A stretch of 64,000 bases of DNA, taken from positions 18,724,001 to 18,788,000 of the forward strand of contig NC_052136.2 of NCBI RefSeq assembly GCF_016086655.4, written 5' to 3'. The position numbers were made by a program, and so were the translations under genes. Under the pieces are notes generated by a model. That model saw nothing but the letters and a program-made list of their open reading frames with translations, was not told where the DNA came from and ran no database searches. Positions within the stretch are counted from its first letter, which is position 1. Every line of letters begins with the position of its first letter. The DNA comes from Lepeophtheirus salmonis. Its lineage: Eukaryota > Arthropoda > Copepoda > Siphonostomatoida > Caligidae. Shown here one piece after another: positions 31,245 through 42,650 of this stretch.

Positions 31245-32745
31245 AATTTTCGAATTTTGACATGATTTCGCATTTTTCCATTGCTTTAAGCTGTGATAAG
31301 CTCGAAAATCATTTTTTAAAGATGTAAGTATGTCGTCTCATTAGCCTTAAAGTTTTCCCCAAATTCCTTTTTTGATTATTTACGTAGTTTTAGACAAAAA
31401 GTATAGATAAAACACAACATTGAATGCCAAAAAAGACATTAAACTAAAATATATGGATAAATATAATATAATTATGGATAAAATTTGGAAATAAGACACA
31501 TCTCATAGAGCTGAGCTACTTATCATAAAAATGGCTGAACTCACAATAATTTCACTGAAAGAAACCAGGTATAATTTATTAAGCAAGATTGACGGCCATA
31601 AATATATGTATACTCCCAAAAGTTTTTTTATTCACTGAGAAAAGAAAATATGATAAAGGTACAATGAAGAAAACTAGATAGGATGAACAAATTCCTAGCT
31701 TTGTTTTATACCCCAATGTGAATTACTTCAGCATTTGCAGCAAATGCTTCTATAAATTATTTGAAATTTTCCAAGACATGTTTTTATTCAGAAGAATTGA
31801 CAATGATTTAGCAAAGGTTGTCATGAAGAAGCCTCAGAATCACATGTGGTATTTGACACAGGAGTAATGTTTTAGATGATGATGAAAGGAAGATTATAGC
31901 CCTGAAATTATATTCGACTAAAAACCTGAGAGCTTTAGAAGATGCAAACCTATATATAAGATTATAATTGAAAAAAACTCAATTATTTAGTCTTATTGGT
32001 TCAAAATGGTCTTTTTTTTATAGCCAAACTGAATATAAGGTCGGATTGGCTTCACGAGCCTCTTGCATCATGGTCAGGAGATAAAGACTACATGAAAACA
32101 AAAAATTATATACATAATATTCGGGTATTGCAGAGAGAGGAATAACAATGATGAGTGACTATCTGAAGAAAATAACTAAAAATCCCAGGCAGAGAGAGTA
32201 TCTCTTTCAAGCTGTAGAATATAATGTACAATAATTTAATTGTTGGAAACAGAATGTCTTCAATAAATAAATGGGAAATAAAAATAATCACTTTTATACG
32301 ACTTTTACGTTTTTATTTATAGAAGTCTGAGTTAAGTGTATAGCCTCACGAAAATATTTGTATGCTTTTCTCAAAAAATGGCTATATATAAGACAAAATA
32401 ACATTAATACAAAAATGAGAGTTTGCAATTTTAGTACTGCGGTCCATGTTTTGTTAGCTTGGGCAACCTTGTACTTAAATAATAAAATATAAAAAAAGTA
32501 TTACTCAAAAATGGTTATATTTTAGTTTTATATCTTTTATGGCATTCAATTCTGTGTTTTATCTATACTTTTTGTCCAAAAACTATGCAAAATCATCAAA
32601 AAAGGTATTTTTGAAAAACTTGAAGACCGATCCCTAAAAATATGATTTTCTCACATCCTTAAAGCATGCCATGCGGAAACATATCAAAATTCAAAAAGTA
32701 TATCTTAAATTAGGTATAATGGGTCGTATAATTCCAGTGTCTCTG
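31245..32745 (+). mobile_element. Long-TIR DNA transposon with decayed transposase
   Basis: The segment 31245-31441 is inverted at about 32508-32700. The shared phrases run GAATTTTGACATGATTTCGC / GAATTTTGATATGTTTCCGC, then GCTTTAAG, GATGT, and the longest block ACAAAAAGTATAGATAAAAC followed by ACA-ATTGAATGCC. Each arm is roughly 195 bases, so this is far longer than the usual Tc1 TIR. The right end probably extends to CCAGTGTCTCTG (32733-32745). About 1.07 kb between the arms holds a decayed transposase-like frame set. A solo end lies at 29.58 kb. No exact target duplication could be fixed. Confidence 0.7.
31520..32230 (+). pseudogene. Remnant of an arthropod transposase-like protein family
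   Basis: Frames broken by stops and shifts give, in order: MAELTIISLKETRYNLLSKI, DEQIPSFVLYPNVNYFSICS, DNDLAKVVMKKPQNHMWYLT followed by QE, DDDERKIIALKLYSTKNLRA, KVGLASRASCIMVRR, and AERGITMMSDYLKKITKNPR followed by QREYLFQAVEYN. The HMWYLTQEL and AERG...ITKN..Q.EYLFQAVEYN motifs correspond to HLWYLSEEL and NDTAERG...TKDEEQ.QFLLQVV, which I know from a repetitive arthropod/cnidarian protein family with an RNase H-like core. I cannot name its superfamily with certainty. Being between 195-bp TIRs supports a transposase role. Confidence 0.6.
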
Positions 32746-33295
32746 ATTGGGAATCTCTGAAAGCTATGAGCTAATATTTTACATTAATTGTTTTGTTACC
32801 TATAAGCACCTTTTCCAAAAGTTCCAAAAAGTTGATCAAACCCCCTCAAAACTACCCACCCTATAATACATATGTAATACAAGTTCTATATTGGACTTTA
32901 CCTACAAGGCAGAGTCTTGTAGATCCATAATTATTTTTAACCAAATAATATATTATAAATTCGTCCTTGAATAAAAAAAAGTATATATATATATATATAA
33001 ATGGTCACTTCTTACAAGAGATCCACATGTCATAAATTTAATTATTCTATGTAGTATGAACAATTTTCAATAGCCATAATCATACTCTTTTTTAAAATTA
33101 CTGCCTCTGGATCTATTTACTCCTGTCAATTCATATGTATATGATTTGATGATCAGAAAATATCTAAGTCAAGGGCTTCTGTTCTTTTTTACGTAATTAC
33201 ATATATTATAAAGATTCATCCTGTCAAAAAATCAATAATAATATGTACTGATACGGTAAGGGGGACAGTGGACTGTTTACTTTTAGCCTCGTTAC
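32746..33295. repeat. Spacer with TA microsatellite
   Basis: A TATATA run lies at about 32981-33000. No gene is seen. Confidence 0.6.
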
Positions 33296-34000
33296 TCAGA
33301 GCTGATTTGATTTAAACTTGCCAAATTTTAAGAAAATATACCACAATACACGGTATATTCGAAAAATTCCCCTCAGATATACTTGTGCCCAGCTTTTATC
33401 AATCCTCAAAGCAATTTTCGGTATAGCCTTGAGGTCTTCCAGCGAAGCAGTCGTTATCTCCCTAATAGTAGCACATCTTAGTCCTTCCATTAGTCTCTTC
33501 AGTTTTGGGAACAAGACAAAGTCGCATGGGGCCAAATCCGGTGAATATGGTGGATGAGCTATGATTGTAATGTTGTTTTTGGCCCAAAAATAGATCAAAA
33601 TTAATTAGTTTGGAACAAACATTGCTGACAATTTTGTTATGCCCATAACATTGAAAAAAAAATCCTGGAGCGATCCAACAGATAAGTCGATTTCCTCAGC
33701 AACTTCTCTGATAGTGATTTGACACTTTTCAAAAATAATTTTCTTCCCTGCTTCAACATTTGCATCTGTTGTTGACGTGCTTGGGCGTCCAGAGCGAGGC
33801 TTGTCATTGGCATCTTCCAGGCCATCTTGGAGGAGTTTGTACCACATGTTGACCTTCTTCTTTTTTTACTCGGTACAGTCCATTGTATACCCTTGTAAAA
33901 TTTCAAGTGTTTTGGACCTCTTAATTTTTTTTTTTCTACAGAAAATTTGATGCAATTTCTTGGATCCATTTTTTTCATTAGAAAACCATCGTCGAACACG
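33296..34000 (-). pseudogene. Mariner transposase, internally deleted
   Basis: Minus strand. The N-terminus near 33.97 kb reads KMDPRNCIKFSVE (family DPRxCIKFCxK), then after a shift DKPRSGRPSTSTTDANVEAG, ITIREVAEEIDLSVGSLQ and LSAMFVP. It then jumps to NNITIIAHPPYSPDLAPCDF followed by VLFPKLKRLMEGLR, the third catalytic aspartate block (PPYSPDLAPCD), and an RIDKSWAQVYLR tail. The missing part would carry D1 and D2. The N-terminal stretch between DPR and GRP is frame-shifted. It resembles the mariner class with HTH_48 plus DDE domains, a different lineage from the 15.5-kb copy. Confidence 0.75.
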
Positions 34001-34165
34001 CAAAGTATTTCTAACTATTTCGCCTCCCACAAAAAAAAACTAAACATAATATACAGCTGAAACAGTAAATATATGTTTGTGGGGAGTGTACTAACATTTA
34101 AAAAAATCTAAAAATCGAGGATACCAAATGAACCTTGGCCCTCAAATTTGAAAATGTTTTTTGAG
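34001..34165. repeat. 5' flank of the mariner, with inverted CCCACAAA arms
   Basis: CCTCCCACAAAAAAAAAC (34022) and GTTTGTGGGGAG (34075) are inverted. Further out, GAGCACACCTTGTA may be the outer terminus (complement TACAAGGTGTGCTC). The element border cannot be fixed because no matching end was found near 33.25 kb. Confidence 0.35.
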
Positions 34166-34189
34166 CACACCTTGTATGTGAGTCTTCTG

Positions 34190-34740
34190 CTCCATAAAAC
34201 TATATAAAGGTTATTTTAAATCCCCAAATTTTAAGGATATAACAATTTATTTCCTAAAATAATTAATTCACGGATCTTTTGCATGTAGTTAATTCAAACA
34301 CTCAAACCAACCACATCCAGCTTCAACCAGTGCATCCAGCCTGGCCGTCGACCTACCACAGACCTGAATAAGGAACTCCTTGTCCATTTTGACCACTGTC
34401 TCAAGAATAGAATCCCACGAGTAGACAAGATCCACGTTTATTGGACTACCTCTCTCTCCAAGACGTCCAAGGGGTTCAGACCCGGCTAGCTAGGAGGCAA
34501 CATTTCCTTTACACTTTTGTTTCCGGAATTCTGCAGTGCAGTTTTTTCTCTCGGAATGATCTTCTTCGAAGAATTCCTGACCCATCAGACTCCTTGATAT
34601 TCTGGGGAAAATAACAGTTGATTTGGGCAGTTTCGTGCACTCAATAATCTTCTTGAGTTTGCGACCGGTACGAAGGGACGACGCAATAATGGGCGCACGA
34701 TGTTCGGATTCGGAGAACATCTAAAGAATTTTTTTCAGCT
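34190..34740 (-). pseudogene. M3-family maT-like transposase, internally deleted
   Basis: Minus strand from ATG at 34720: MFSESEHRAPIIASSLRTGR, then KLKKIIECTKLPKSTV (first HTH). After the deletion a frame gives PGLNPLDVLE (third catalytic aspartate block; family PDLNPLD), and after another shift INVDLVYSWDSILETVVKMD, EFLIQVCGRSTARLDALVEA and GCGWFECLN with a stop. It shares C-terminus and 3' UTR with 26.04-26.44 kb. D1 and D2 are missing, again leaving HTH plus C-terminus. Confidence 0.65.
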
Positions 34741-34909
34741 GAATCTGAGAACTAGACTTTTATAAACATAAATTTGCCAAGATATTTAGGTCGAAACCTG
34801 TTCCGTATTTAAAATTCCCACCTCGTACTATTCAATATTTTTCTACAAATTACATTTGAATGCAACTCGTCAAATATTGCAAACCGTGCCACTGTAAGAA
34901 GGGATAGAG

Positions 34910-35065
34910 ATAGGACGAGTCTTAGAGCTGGATATGAAGTAACCGGTTACCGTGTATATAAACTTGTATTTTTCAAAAATATCCGAGTACCGAACTGGCT
35001 TTGGGTACTCGAACTTTTACGGTTCCTATAAAAGATCTTAGGGATTTTCCAAGTCTATAAAGGTA
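34910..35065. repeat. GGTAC-rich inverted motif repeat
   Basis: GAAGTAACCGGTTACCG, CCGAGTACCGAACTGG and TTTGGGTACTCGAACTTTTA parallel 43.99-44.08 kb (CTGAAGTACCAAAAGTTCGG, GTACCCAAAATTAAGCCGAG). A two-copy non-coding repeat preceded in both by an AGA..TTGGACGG/AGGACGAGTCTTAG phrase. Confidence 0.35.
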
Positions 35066-35907
35066 TTAATTTTGCTTTAGTAGTTATCTTGGTTATAAAA
35101 AAAGAAGTTAGTATCTTATTTTATCTTATTAGTGCTTGGACGACATGTACATAAGCAGTTGTCTTGCATATTTGTTTGTATTAAAACTGATGGATAGGGA
35201 GATGGGATGAGGCCAGATTAAATTACAAACGTTTAAAATAACTATATAGAACTTTATATTTTTTTAGTGTAATGATGCCCTATTGGCCGCGGTCTCCCCT
35301 ACTCTTTTAATTGTAAGCATTAGGATAACATAATATACATATCAATTTAATAAAAATAAACCATTAGAAAAGGTCAACTGTAAAATATGTTTAAAATTAA
35401 ATGTGAATAAAAACATGATTCCATTCATCCATTTAATGCACAGATAATATACAAAATATGTACTTGCTTTTAATAGGAATGAATATTTGAAATATTAAAA
35501 ATAATTAGCTTACATATACAAAAAGTAATCATGTTTCTACTTTCATGAAAAGATTTACATCCATATGTTAATAAAAATACATGAATTTCAATATTTCTTT
35601 TGTAACATATAATTTTTAGTTATGTAAAGAAGATGATCATGTCTGAAGAGATGTATGTATCATAGTCATAATTATAGTATGTAGACTTTGGTGTGAAATA
35701 TAGTGCAGTGACGTCAATTTAGCCAGAGGTAAACTACATATTACGTGATGAGTCATGAATTAGTGACAGGTTCAGTCTGAAAATCTTAGACCCTTCCTTA
35801 TATCTTTTGTAGGGGTTGATCTGGGATGGAATTAAAGCTAATTAGATTCAGCACTGACAAACTTTCCACCAATTATGGAACTTTCAAAACTTGTGAATAA
35901 TCCTATA
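35066..35907. other. No feature seen
   Basis: AT-rich spacer with no supported gene, RNA or repeat. Confidence 0.4.
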
Positions 35908-36520
35908 CAGGAGCGTCTGCAGAGGGTGGGCTAGAGGGGCTGAGAATTATTTAAATAAACTTCCGGGTAAATTTAAAAATTACTTAAATGTACCATAATA
36001 GCTTCACGATAACTCGCAACTAAAGGTACATTTGTATCAAGTAAAATAATTTTTTGACAGCTGGCGATATTTTGATCGCTAATCGTCCTTGTTTATTACT
36101 GGAAAATGTAGACAAGCTCATCTTTTTACAAAAAAATATACTTTCAATAATTATAATATTATATAACCTTTGGACAGTTAATTGGAATCGGTAATTGGAG
36201 AATTTTGCGTCGAAAAGAATGTTTAATCTGCAATTCCGATTCTTATTTATTACTAATATTTTACTATTTATTACTTTTCTAAGTTATGAAGAAGAAAAAT
36301 AGCCCCCCTCCAGCTCCCTAAATTAAGGTATTTTTTTGTTTTTACCATAAAAATTTATTAATTGATATTTTATTTAATTTTTCAATTTTTTTTCAAAAAA
36401 AAATTAATTTTCGGTGAATAACTTAGTATTTTTGAAATTTTTACCTAAAAATTGGATCTTTTTTTTCAAAAAAATTCCAAAGACCAAATTCTCCTAAATA
36501 TAATCCTGTGGACGCCCCTG
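35908..36520. mobile_element. CAGGGGCGTC MITE, full copy
   Basis: The left end is CAGGAGCGTCTGCAGAGGGT and the right end is CCTGTGGACGCCCCTG (complement CAGGGGCGTCCACAGG), giving 15-16 bases of inverted terminal repeat. The right part has alternating T-runs, AATTTTTCAA and CAAAAAA tracts like the copies at 10.8 and 44.1 kb. It is 613 bp and non-coding. The middle (36.0-36.3 kb) differs from the other copies and may include another insertion. Confidence 0.65.
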
Positions 36521-39023
36521 ATAACAAAAACGTATTTTTTAACTATCATTTAAAACATTAAAGAATCAGAATCGCTAATTTTTAGTAGAATCGCATTGGA
36601 AATTGTCATTGGCATTTTTGTCTAATTTATTATTTATTTTAAATTGTCCCACTACTAGTATTATATAACCATTGTTTATTTTTTTAAACCTATGTTTTTT
36701 AGAGAAGTTAAGTGTATTTAGAAATAATTGATTTAGGCAGAAGATTTATTATCAAAGAATAAAATATCTAAAAAACTTGAAAAACTACATTAATTCTACT
36801 AAATCATATTTTCCTATTATATCATACCAAACCGTGTACCGTGATGGGTGTACCGCGGTTCGTACCGAAACGTGAGTATAGCGTGCTGTCCCATCTATAG
36901 TAAATATAAACAGTAGACCGGTTTGATTGTCAACATTTTTTAAAATTTCGATTACTGATAGTATAGAAAAGTTGTCATATGGAATGAAGATTACCTATAC
37001 AAAATTTAATTTTACTTTTTCCTTTCAGTAGGTTAAAAAAAGTTTATCAAAATTATTTTATGCAAAATAACTAAAAATATATTTTTAGTATCTATATTCA
37101 CTAAACATAAAGTTTTTGCCTTTTTTCATAATTTGACCGGAATGTGCGATCTAAAGATGACCTCGTAGGACAATACAATTTTGCGTAGGGGATTTTCATA
37201 CCCCAAAGCAACTTTTCCGCTCTACTGATAATCGAAATTTGAAAAAAGTTTGAAACCCAATTTTACTTGTCAAAGTTAATATAATATGAATTTTTTGGAG
37301 GAATTGTGTTATACTAACATGAAAAAACATTTTAGGTTAAAATTAGACTTTCCAGCCAAGAACTAAACATAAAAATAATCTAACATTTCAACAAAACGAT
37401 CACAAAATTATATAAAACAATCGCAAACTAAATATTTCAAAACTTATTTATCGATCTGTTGGTTTCCTTCAATGAAAGTGTTAATCCCTCCGAACAATTA
37501 TTTTTAGACTAGTCATGTATCTATCCAAATTGGATAGTTTGTATTTTACTATTTAAATAGCAAGAAACCCCCCCCAAATCCTTGGTATTTTCAAATAATA
37601 TTGAATGAAAAATGTAATTAGGGATAGCAAGGAGTGTGTTTAGGTAAAGCACGCCCAGTGAGCCCTCTAGAGACTAAAGTACTCCCTCCCTCATCTCATA
37701 AAATGATTATTTTTTTCTCAAACCCTTATTATTATTTTTTTATTCTTTAGAGCAAAACAGATTATATTATTAGAGCAAAGTTTGTCTGTTATTCGATAGC
37801 TATTTACTCCGAGCAATACCGTTACATACCGTTAATTACCTATTCAACTTCATTTTCAAAAAGGAGGTTTATTGTAATAATATTGTGATAACTTTATCTT
37901 AAATTGACATCCATAAAGAGTGTTTTTGAGGTGGGTATTTATTTAACAACTTTTCCCTATAAAATGAGATATTTCTTCACTTTCTTGATTTATTTTTCTT
38001 GGTGACCAGAAGCTTCGCCCAGGAAGTCTTGCACTTTGGTATTTTTGCCCTCATATATATATATATAGCCTTCCTTCACTTAAAGTTCTTTGCCATTCAA
38101 TATTTTACAGGACAATTGAATTCCCAAATGAATTCAAGGGTCCTCTTCAAATTCAATCATTAAGGATTCCAGTTCCAGAGCTTCATATAGTAACTTCAAC
38201 GTTAGAAAAAGGCGGCAGTATGTCTCCCGCAATTTAGATGGAAGTCATGCGAAAAGAAAAGGTATAAAATATACATGTTCGAGAATCCCACCAACTGCTC
38301 CAAAATTTAATATAAAATCCTCATCAAATTGCCCATTGTCAAATATCAAGAAGTAATCTTCATTAAATTGCATTGTGAATTCTAGAATAAATGCAAAAAT
38401 GTATCAGAAATTACTTCAGGGTGAGGGAAGGCCATTTTAATCTTTAAATTATATGTGTGCATACATATTTTTCTCATACTATAGATATGAAGGTAAAATT
38501 TCCCAAGACGAAAATTCCTTGGGCAATACATCCTAAAGTCATTCTTTTTGGAGCTATTTATGAGCCTCTGAAGAAAAAGCATCAATTTTCTAGTTGAAAC
38601 AAAGATTCGAATTCTCAACATGATCAATGTATTATAAAGATGGTTTTAAAAGCTTTTAACACACAGCCTTAAAAATAAATTCAACGCCAAGCTTCAAACA
38701 ATGAATAACAACAAATTTACAACTCTAGCAATTAATTATACATACATAGATATATTGCCTCAATCTCCTGCAATAAATCTATTATTTTGATTCCTCTAAG
38801 TAGAATTTGGATACGGCTAATTAGGATGATAATTTGATTAATTTTGACAATAAAGACTGTAATAATATAAACTTTACATAATGATAATCTTATCTAATAC
38901 AAATCTCTTATGGCAACAGATGGTATTAATTATCCACCGAGCATATAATTAAACTAAGACTAGAGTAGTTATAATATAAACACAAACATATTCTAATACA
39001 TATGTAATCTATATCCTATAGAT
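36521..39023. other. Gene-free stretch
   Basis: 36.83-36.91 kb has a GTACCG-rich patch (GTACCGTGATGGGTGTACCG) like the end of another repeat. A TA run lies at 38052-38068. At 38103 a TTTTACAG boundary is followed by about 38 open codons (TIEFPNEFKGPLQIQSLRI and so on), which could be an exon, but no family is recognisable. The minus-strand frame at 38382-38627 shows nothing. Confidence 0.35.
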
Positions 39024-39110
39024 CAGTGCTTCTCAAACAGTGTACTTTTTATTACACATATTAATACAATTTAATGATTTATTACTCAGTTTGAGTAGTT
39101 TTCAGAAAAT
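39024..39110 (+). mobile_element. Solo hAT-like terminus
   Basis: CAGTGCTTCTCAAACAGTGT resembles hAT ends of the form CAGTGSTTCTCAAACTGTG. No transposase or opposite end is visible within several hundred bases. Confidence 0.4.
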
Positions 39111-39222
39111 TGACGGTTTTAGTAGAGTCAAGTGGCGTCGCTATCCCCTTTTTTGGGGGAGGATTTGATATCCCTTGAAATTTCTGATGCACCCCCAAAA
39201 AAAAAAAATACCATATCTTATA

Positions 39223-39478
39223 GGAGGAAATAGTAATTTCGTAATTCCTGCCATCTATTTTAAACTAAGTATATCTTGTTCATTATTAGTCATATCGAAT
39301 TATACGATCAGGCGCCGAAAAGGTGTGAGTGTATACTACGAACGCTTTCCAGACAGTAACACGCATGGCCGGTTCAGTCGTAAAATATCCCACGTAGATT
39401 ACGGAAGTCTCAAAGGAAGAAATTCGCCATATTTCATATTTTTTAAACCAGAAAGGAAAAATGCTTCTCCTTAAATTA
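39223..39478 (+). pseudogene. Mariner 5' fragment (same family as 15.5 kb)
   Basis: GGAGGAAATAGTAATTTCGT, then CTAAGTATATCTTGTTCATT (15.5 kb has ATAAGTATATCTTATTCATT) and CAAAGGAAGAAATTCGCCAT (15.5 kb has CGAAGGAAGAAATTCCCCAA). It holds the left TIR, leader and the first 20 or so codons (SKEEIRHISYFLNQKGK) of a mariner transposase and then breaks off. The frames at 39175-39474 and 39286-39486 are incidental. Confidence 0.7.
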
Positions 39479-39688
39479 TGATGCAATTATTGACTGCCCT
39501 GATAATGTTTTATAGAACATCTCTACTGACATCATAAAATGTAGCCTTAAATTGGACACTTTTATAAATATAAACATATTTTAAGTATATAATTTAATCC
39601 CAATTTTTTATAATAACAAAAAAATATCGAATAATATAATGATGGTATAAGTTATTTGTATGGAAAATGACTATGAGTTGTTACAAAA

Positions 39689-39790
39689 CAGTGGTTCCCA
39701 GCCTGTGGGTCGTGATCACAATTGAGGTAATATTGGACCTATTTAAGTAACCAGGATTTATCGCAAACTTCACTATGTTGATAATAACAT
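39689..39790 (+). mobile_element. Solo hAT terminus
   Basis: CAGTGGTTCCCAGCCTGTGG followed by GTCGTGATCACAATTGAGG is very close to the hAT form CAGTGGTTCCCAACCTGTGG-GTCGCGACC-CCAATTGGGG. Only this end is present. The rest is AT-rich and runs into repeat C. Confidence 0.55.
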
Positions 39791-39799
39791 ATCTCTTAA

Positions 39800-40150
39800 A
39801 ATAGGTCAAGCGTAGAGGAGATGTTAACACTGAAGCGGGATGTTTTGAAAAAAAAAAAAAAAAAAAAGTTTAGGGATTAGAAAAGGAGAAACGGCTGATA
39901 CTTACACTCGTTCTTCTTTTTTGTTCATTATTTAATAAGGGGTGGGCGTGTTAACATCTATCTCTGAAAGAAGCATTCTTACCCTTCTTTGGTGTAAATC
40001 GATTTTATAAAATAAATATATATGATTTAAATATAATTATAATATATTCATTGTACTAATACAATTTTAAATGTAGAATAGCAGAAATTAATTTTCCCCT
40101 TCCAAATCAAAAAAAACAGGCAGCTGATATTAACAGGGGTCTTAATTCAA
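39800..40150 (+). repeat. Dispersed repeat C, copy with 20-A run
   Basis: Includes GATGTTAACACTGAAGCGGG, 20 A at 39848-39867, ATTTAAATATAATTATAATA, TTTTAAATGTAGAA and CAGCTGATATTAACAGGGGT. The last three lie in the same order at 47.33-47.47 kb. Non-coding. GTTAACAC near the start and GTGTTAACATC at 39950 are inverted. Confidence 0.45.
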
Positions 40151-40949
40151 ATGTAACATAATTCTCGCTCTACCCCCCCACCTTCTCCTCCTGCTATTAG
40201 AAAAAATCATCTCTTGTCATGGACAAAGTAGCATTAATACTCTTCAATACGCCCATTAATTAGGTTCATTATATTTTTTAGCGTATAACAGCTGTAAAAG
40301 GTGCCTTGAAGGTGCCCCTCTAAAATTGACAGATATAAAGCCACATTTCCTTCTTTTTTTTTTTTTTTTTTGGAAATGAGAATATAGATATCCTATCTAT
40401 ATGTTAATTCTAAATTCTGAAAAACAGGAGTTGGCCGTGGGCACTTTGCCTCCTCGTTCCAAGGCCCCTTTTAAACAACATCCGTGAAGGTCTGATAAAG
40501 TAATAAGGATTATTAGAAGGATTTGAAAGTGAAAAAATGTGTTTCACAAATTACATTTGAACCATTAAATGTATTTATACGATTTTATATATATTTGGAG
40601 AAAACAGATTTTCCCATATCTAATTGTGAATTAGATTTTCATAGTTTATTCGTAATTCTAAAAATGACATTAGGAAGTCATTGATAATAATTTTTTATTT
40701 GATTATAATAATGTATGAGGATATGTTAAGGTTTCTGAAATAGGGGGGGTCGGAGGTTAAAGGTGTGATTTGTAGTGTTGGATCAACCTTTAAAAAACTA
40801 TGACGACAGCAATCAAGTTGTGATTGATTTTGTCAGTCCAAGGACCCATCTTTATTGGTTTTTCATCTCTAACAAATGGGATGATAAGTCCCAGACTAAA
40901 CATAAAACAAAAACAAGGGTTTTTTCCTTCAAAATTCATTGTATTTTTA
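40151..40949. other. No gene seen
   Basis: It contains an 18-T run at about 40354-40371. The frame at 40775-40969 (MLDQPLKNYDDSNQVVIDFV and so on) has no recognisable family. Confidence 0.4.
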
Positions 40950-41220
40950 TAAGCCATTGCTTAGTTTGAATAGTATTTTTCCCCCATCAACAGCAGTGTA
41001 AAATTAAAACACAAAATTGGTTTTGATCCATTGTTTTGGAAATAACTTAAGTTTTGTCACACTTTGCACAATAACTCATGAACTAAGGAACAAATTATCA
41101 TGACATTCTGATAGCTGTCTTTTGGGGTTGGTACTAAATAAAAATGAGGCAAATTAAAAAAAGAAGGCAATCTATGTGTGAAGGCTGGGACTTTTTAGCG
41201 CATGGATTACGTCACTTTAC
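40950..41220 (+). repeat. Dispersed repeat B, copy 2
   Basis: Collinear with 11.26-11.53 kb (see that entry): GCCATTGCTTAGTTTGAATA, ATTTTTCCCCCATCAACAGC, ACACAAAATTGGTTTTGATC, CACAATAACTCATGAACTAA, CTATGTGTGAAGGCTGGGAC. Confidence 0.5.
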
Positions 41221-41999
41221 CTATTAAAGTTTCATCAATAGTAGCCCTTTGAAGGATCTTGAAAATATCTCATTATGTGCAAGAGGTTGTGAGTTTGTCT
41301 CTTATGGAGTATCAGCGGGGGGAAGGATTCGGAGTCGATCCATGAACTGAGGGATGACCTCATATGTGGAATGGATCGATTCTCATTGGCTTGTACTCAT
41401 CCTGTAATGTATCACGGCTCTTTCTTGAATCTATGATGCACCATAGAAATATAATTACTTTCAGGAATACCCTGTACAGGAGTCGTTAAGTGCAAATCCG
41501 TAATATATCTGGATTTGACTGTACATTTTTGAAGTGTGTATTTTTCATATACAATTGATTTTTTTGTTTAGATTGCTAATTCAATTCACACCTTTGTAAG
41601 GACAAGATCTCCCCACGTGTTCTTATGATAATTAGATAATGATAATTAATTATCATGTTAGTAACAATCAAAATTTGGGACCTATTTGATTTTTAAAGGC
41701 TTTAAATGCCAGTCAAATTTATCCAAAACGACCTTTCTGACTATAATCTATATTAATAAAGCAATGTTTATATGTACAACTCTTGAAACCAAATGAATCC
41801 ATTTTTGATCTAGAATCAATGTAGCACAGAGCGTGTACACAGGGTTCAGTATATATTGTACTCCCTGAAGTATACATAACAATGTACTCGTATTAATGAA
41901 ATATTTCATACATCGAGTATGTAAATGTATAGATTTAAATATCTTTATTTTAACTGAGTAAAAAGGATCATTCCTTTAATATAAAAAAATAAAAACTTT
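41221..41999. other. No gene seen
   Basis: 41.28-41.43 kb is slightly richer in GC, with an inverted-like pair GGAGTCGATCCATGAAC and AATGGATCGATTCTCATTGG, but no gene or known repeat is recognised. Confidence 0.35.
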
Positions 42000-42650
42000 C
42001 CACGTCGAGGTTGCCAGAAGGAAAGGTAGACGCATTAAAGAAATTAACGGCCATGGATCCCAAGCGACCTGTGAGTAATTGAAAAGGTAAATATTTAGAA
42101 CCCTTGTCTATTCGCACTGAGTTCTTCAATCCCCATAAACCTACAGGTAGTTTATTGATCCAGTCTTCTTTTTCTTCCAGTATTCATGGTAAAAAGCCCA
42201 GTCTTAAATGATCTGTGGAAACGTTCTATGAGTCCGTTGGAATCTCAATGATACGAGGTTGTGTTCTTCCTTGCAATCCCAAGTGTCCTCAAAACACCCA
42301 TTCATAATGAACTTTGTGTTCCTCAGTCAGACAAAATGGTTTCTAGAACTCTAAAACTCAAAATGCAACCACTCAAAAAATTCATGAAAAACTCACATTT
42401 TTCATGGGAGAGGATCATACCAGCTGTTTAAAGTCTTGATAATACCACGTTCAACGTTTTCCAATACTCATCTATCGACTCCAATGCGACAAGTATATCA
42501 TCAAGGTACACAAACACATTTAGAATTCCTCGTAGAATTGATTCGATGAGTCTTTGAAATGTTTGAACAGCATTTTTAAGACCAAAAGGCATCCTCAAAT
42601 ATTTATATAAACCAAATGGCGTAATGATTGAAGCTTAAATCTATCGCCGA
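42000..42650 (-). pseudogene. Ty3/gypsy pol remnant (RT joined to integrase)
   Basis: Minus strand. Near 42.63-42.39 kb: ITPFGLYKYLRMPFGLKNAV, QTFQRLIESILRGI and FVYLDDILVALESIDEYWKT, where YLDD is the reverse transcriptase active-site motif in a gypsy-type setting (MPFGLxNAxxTFQR). It ends near GMILSHEKCEFF. From about 42.33 kb frames give TTSYHPDSNGLIERFHRSFK, then WINKLPVGLWGLKNSVR and SKYLPFQLLTGRLGS, the end of an integrase core. RNase H and the integrase N-terminus are missing. No LTR, primer site or gag is seen. It is broken by shifts. Confidence 0.75.

Noticed and set aside
34465..34485. GGTTCAGACCC resembling a tRNA/SINE B box
   Set aside because: It lies inside the M3 transposase remnant and there is no A box at the right distance or cloverleaf.
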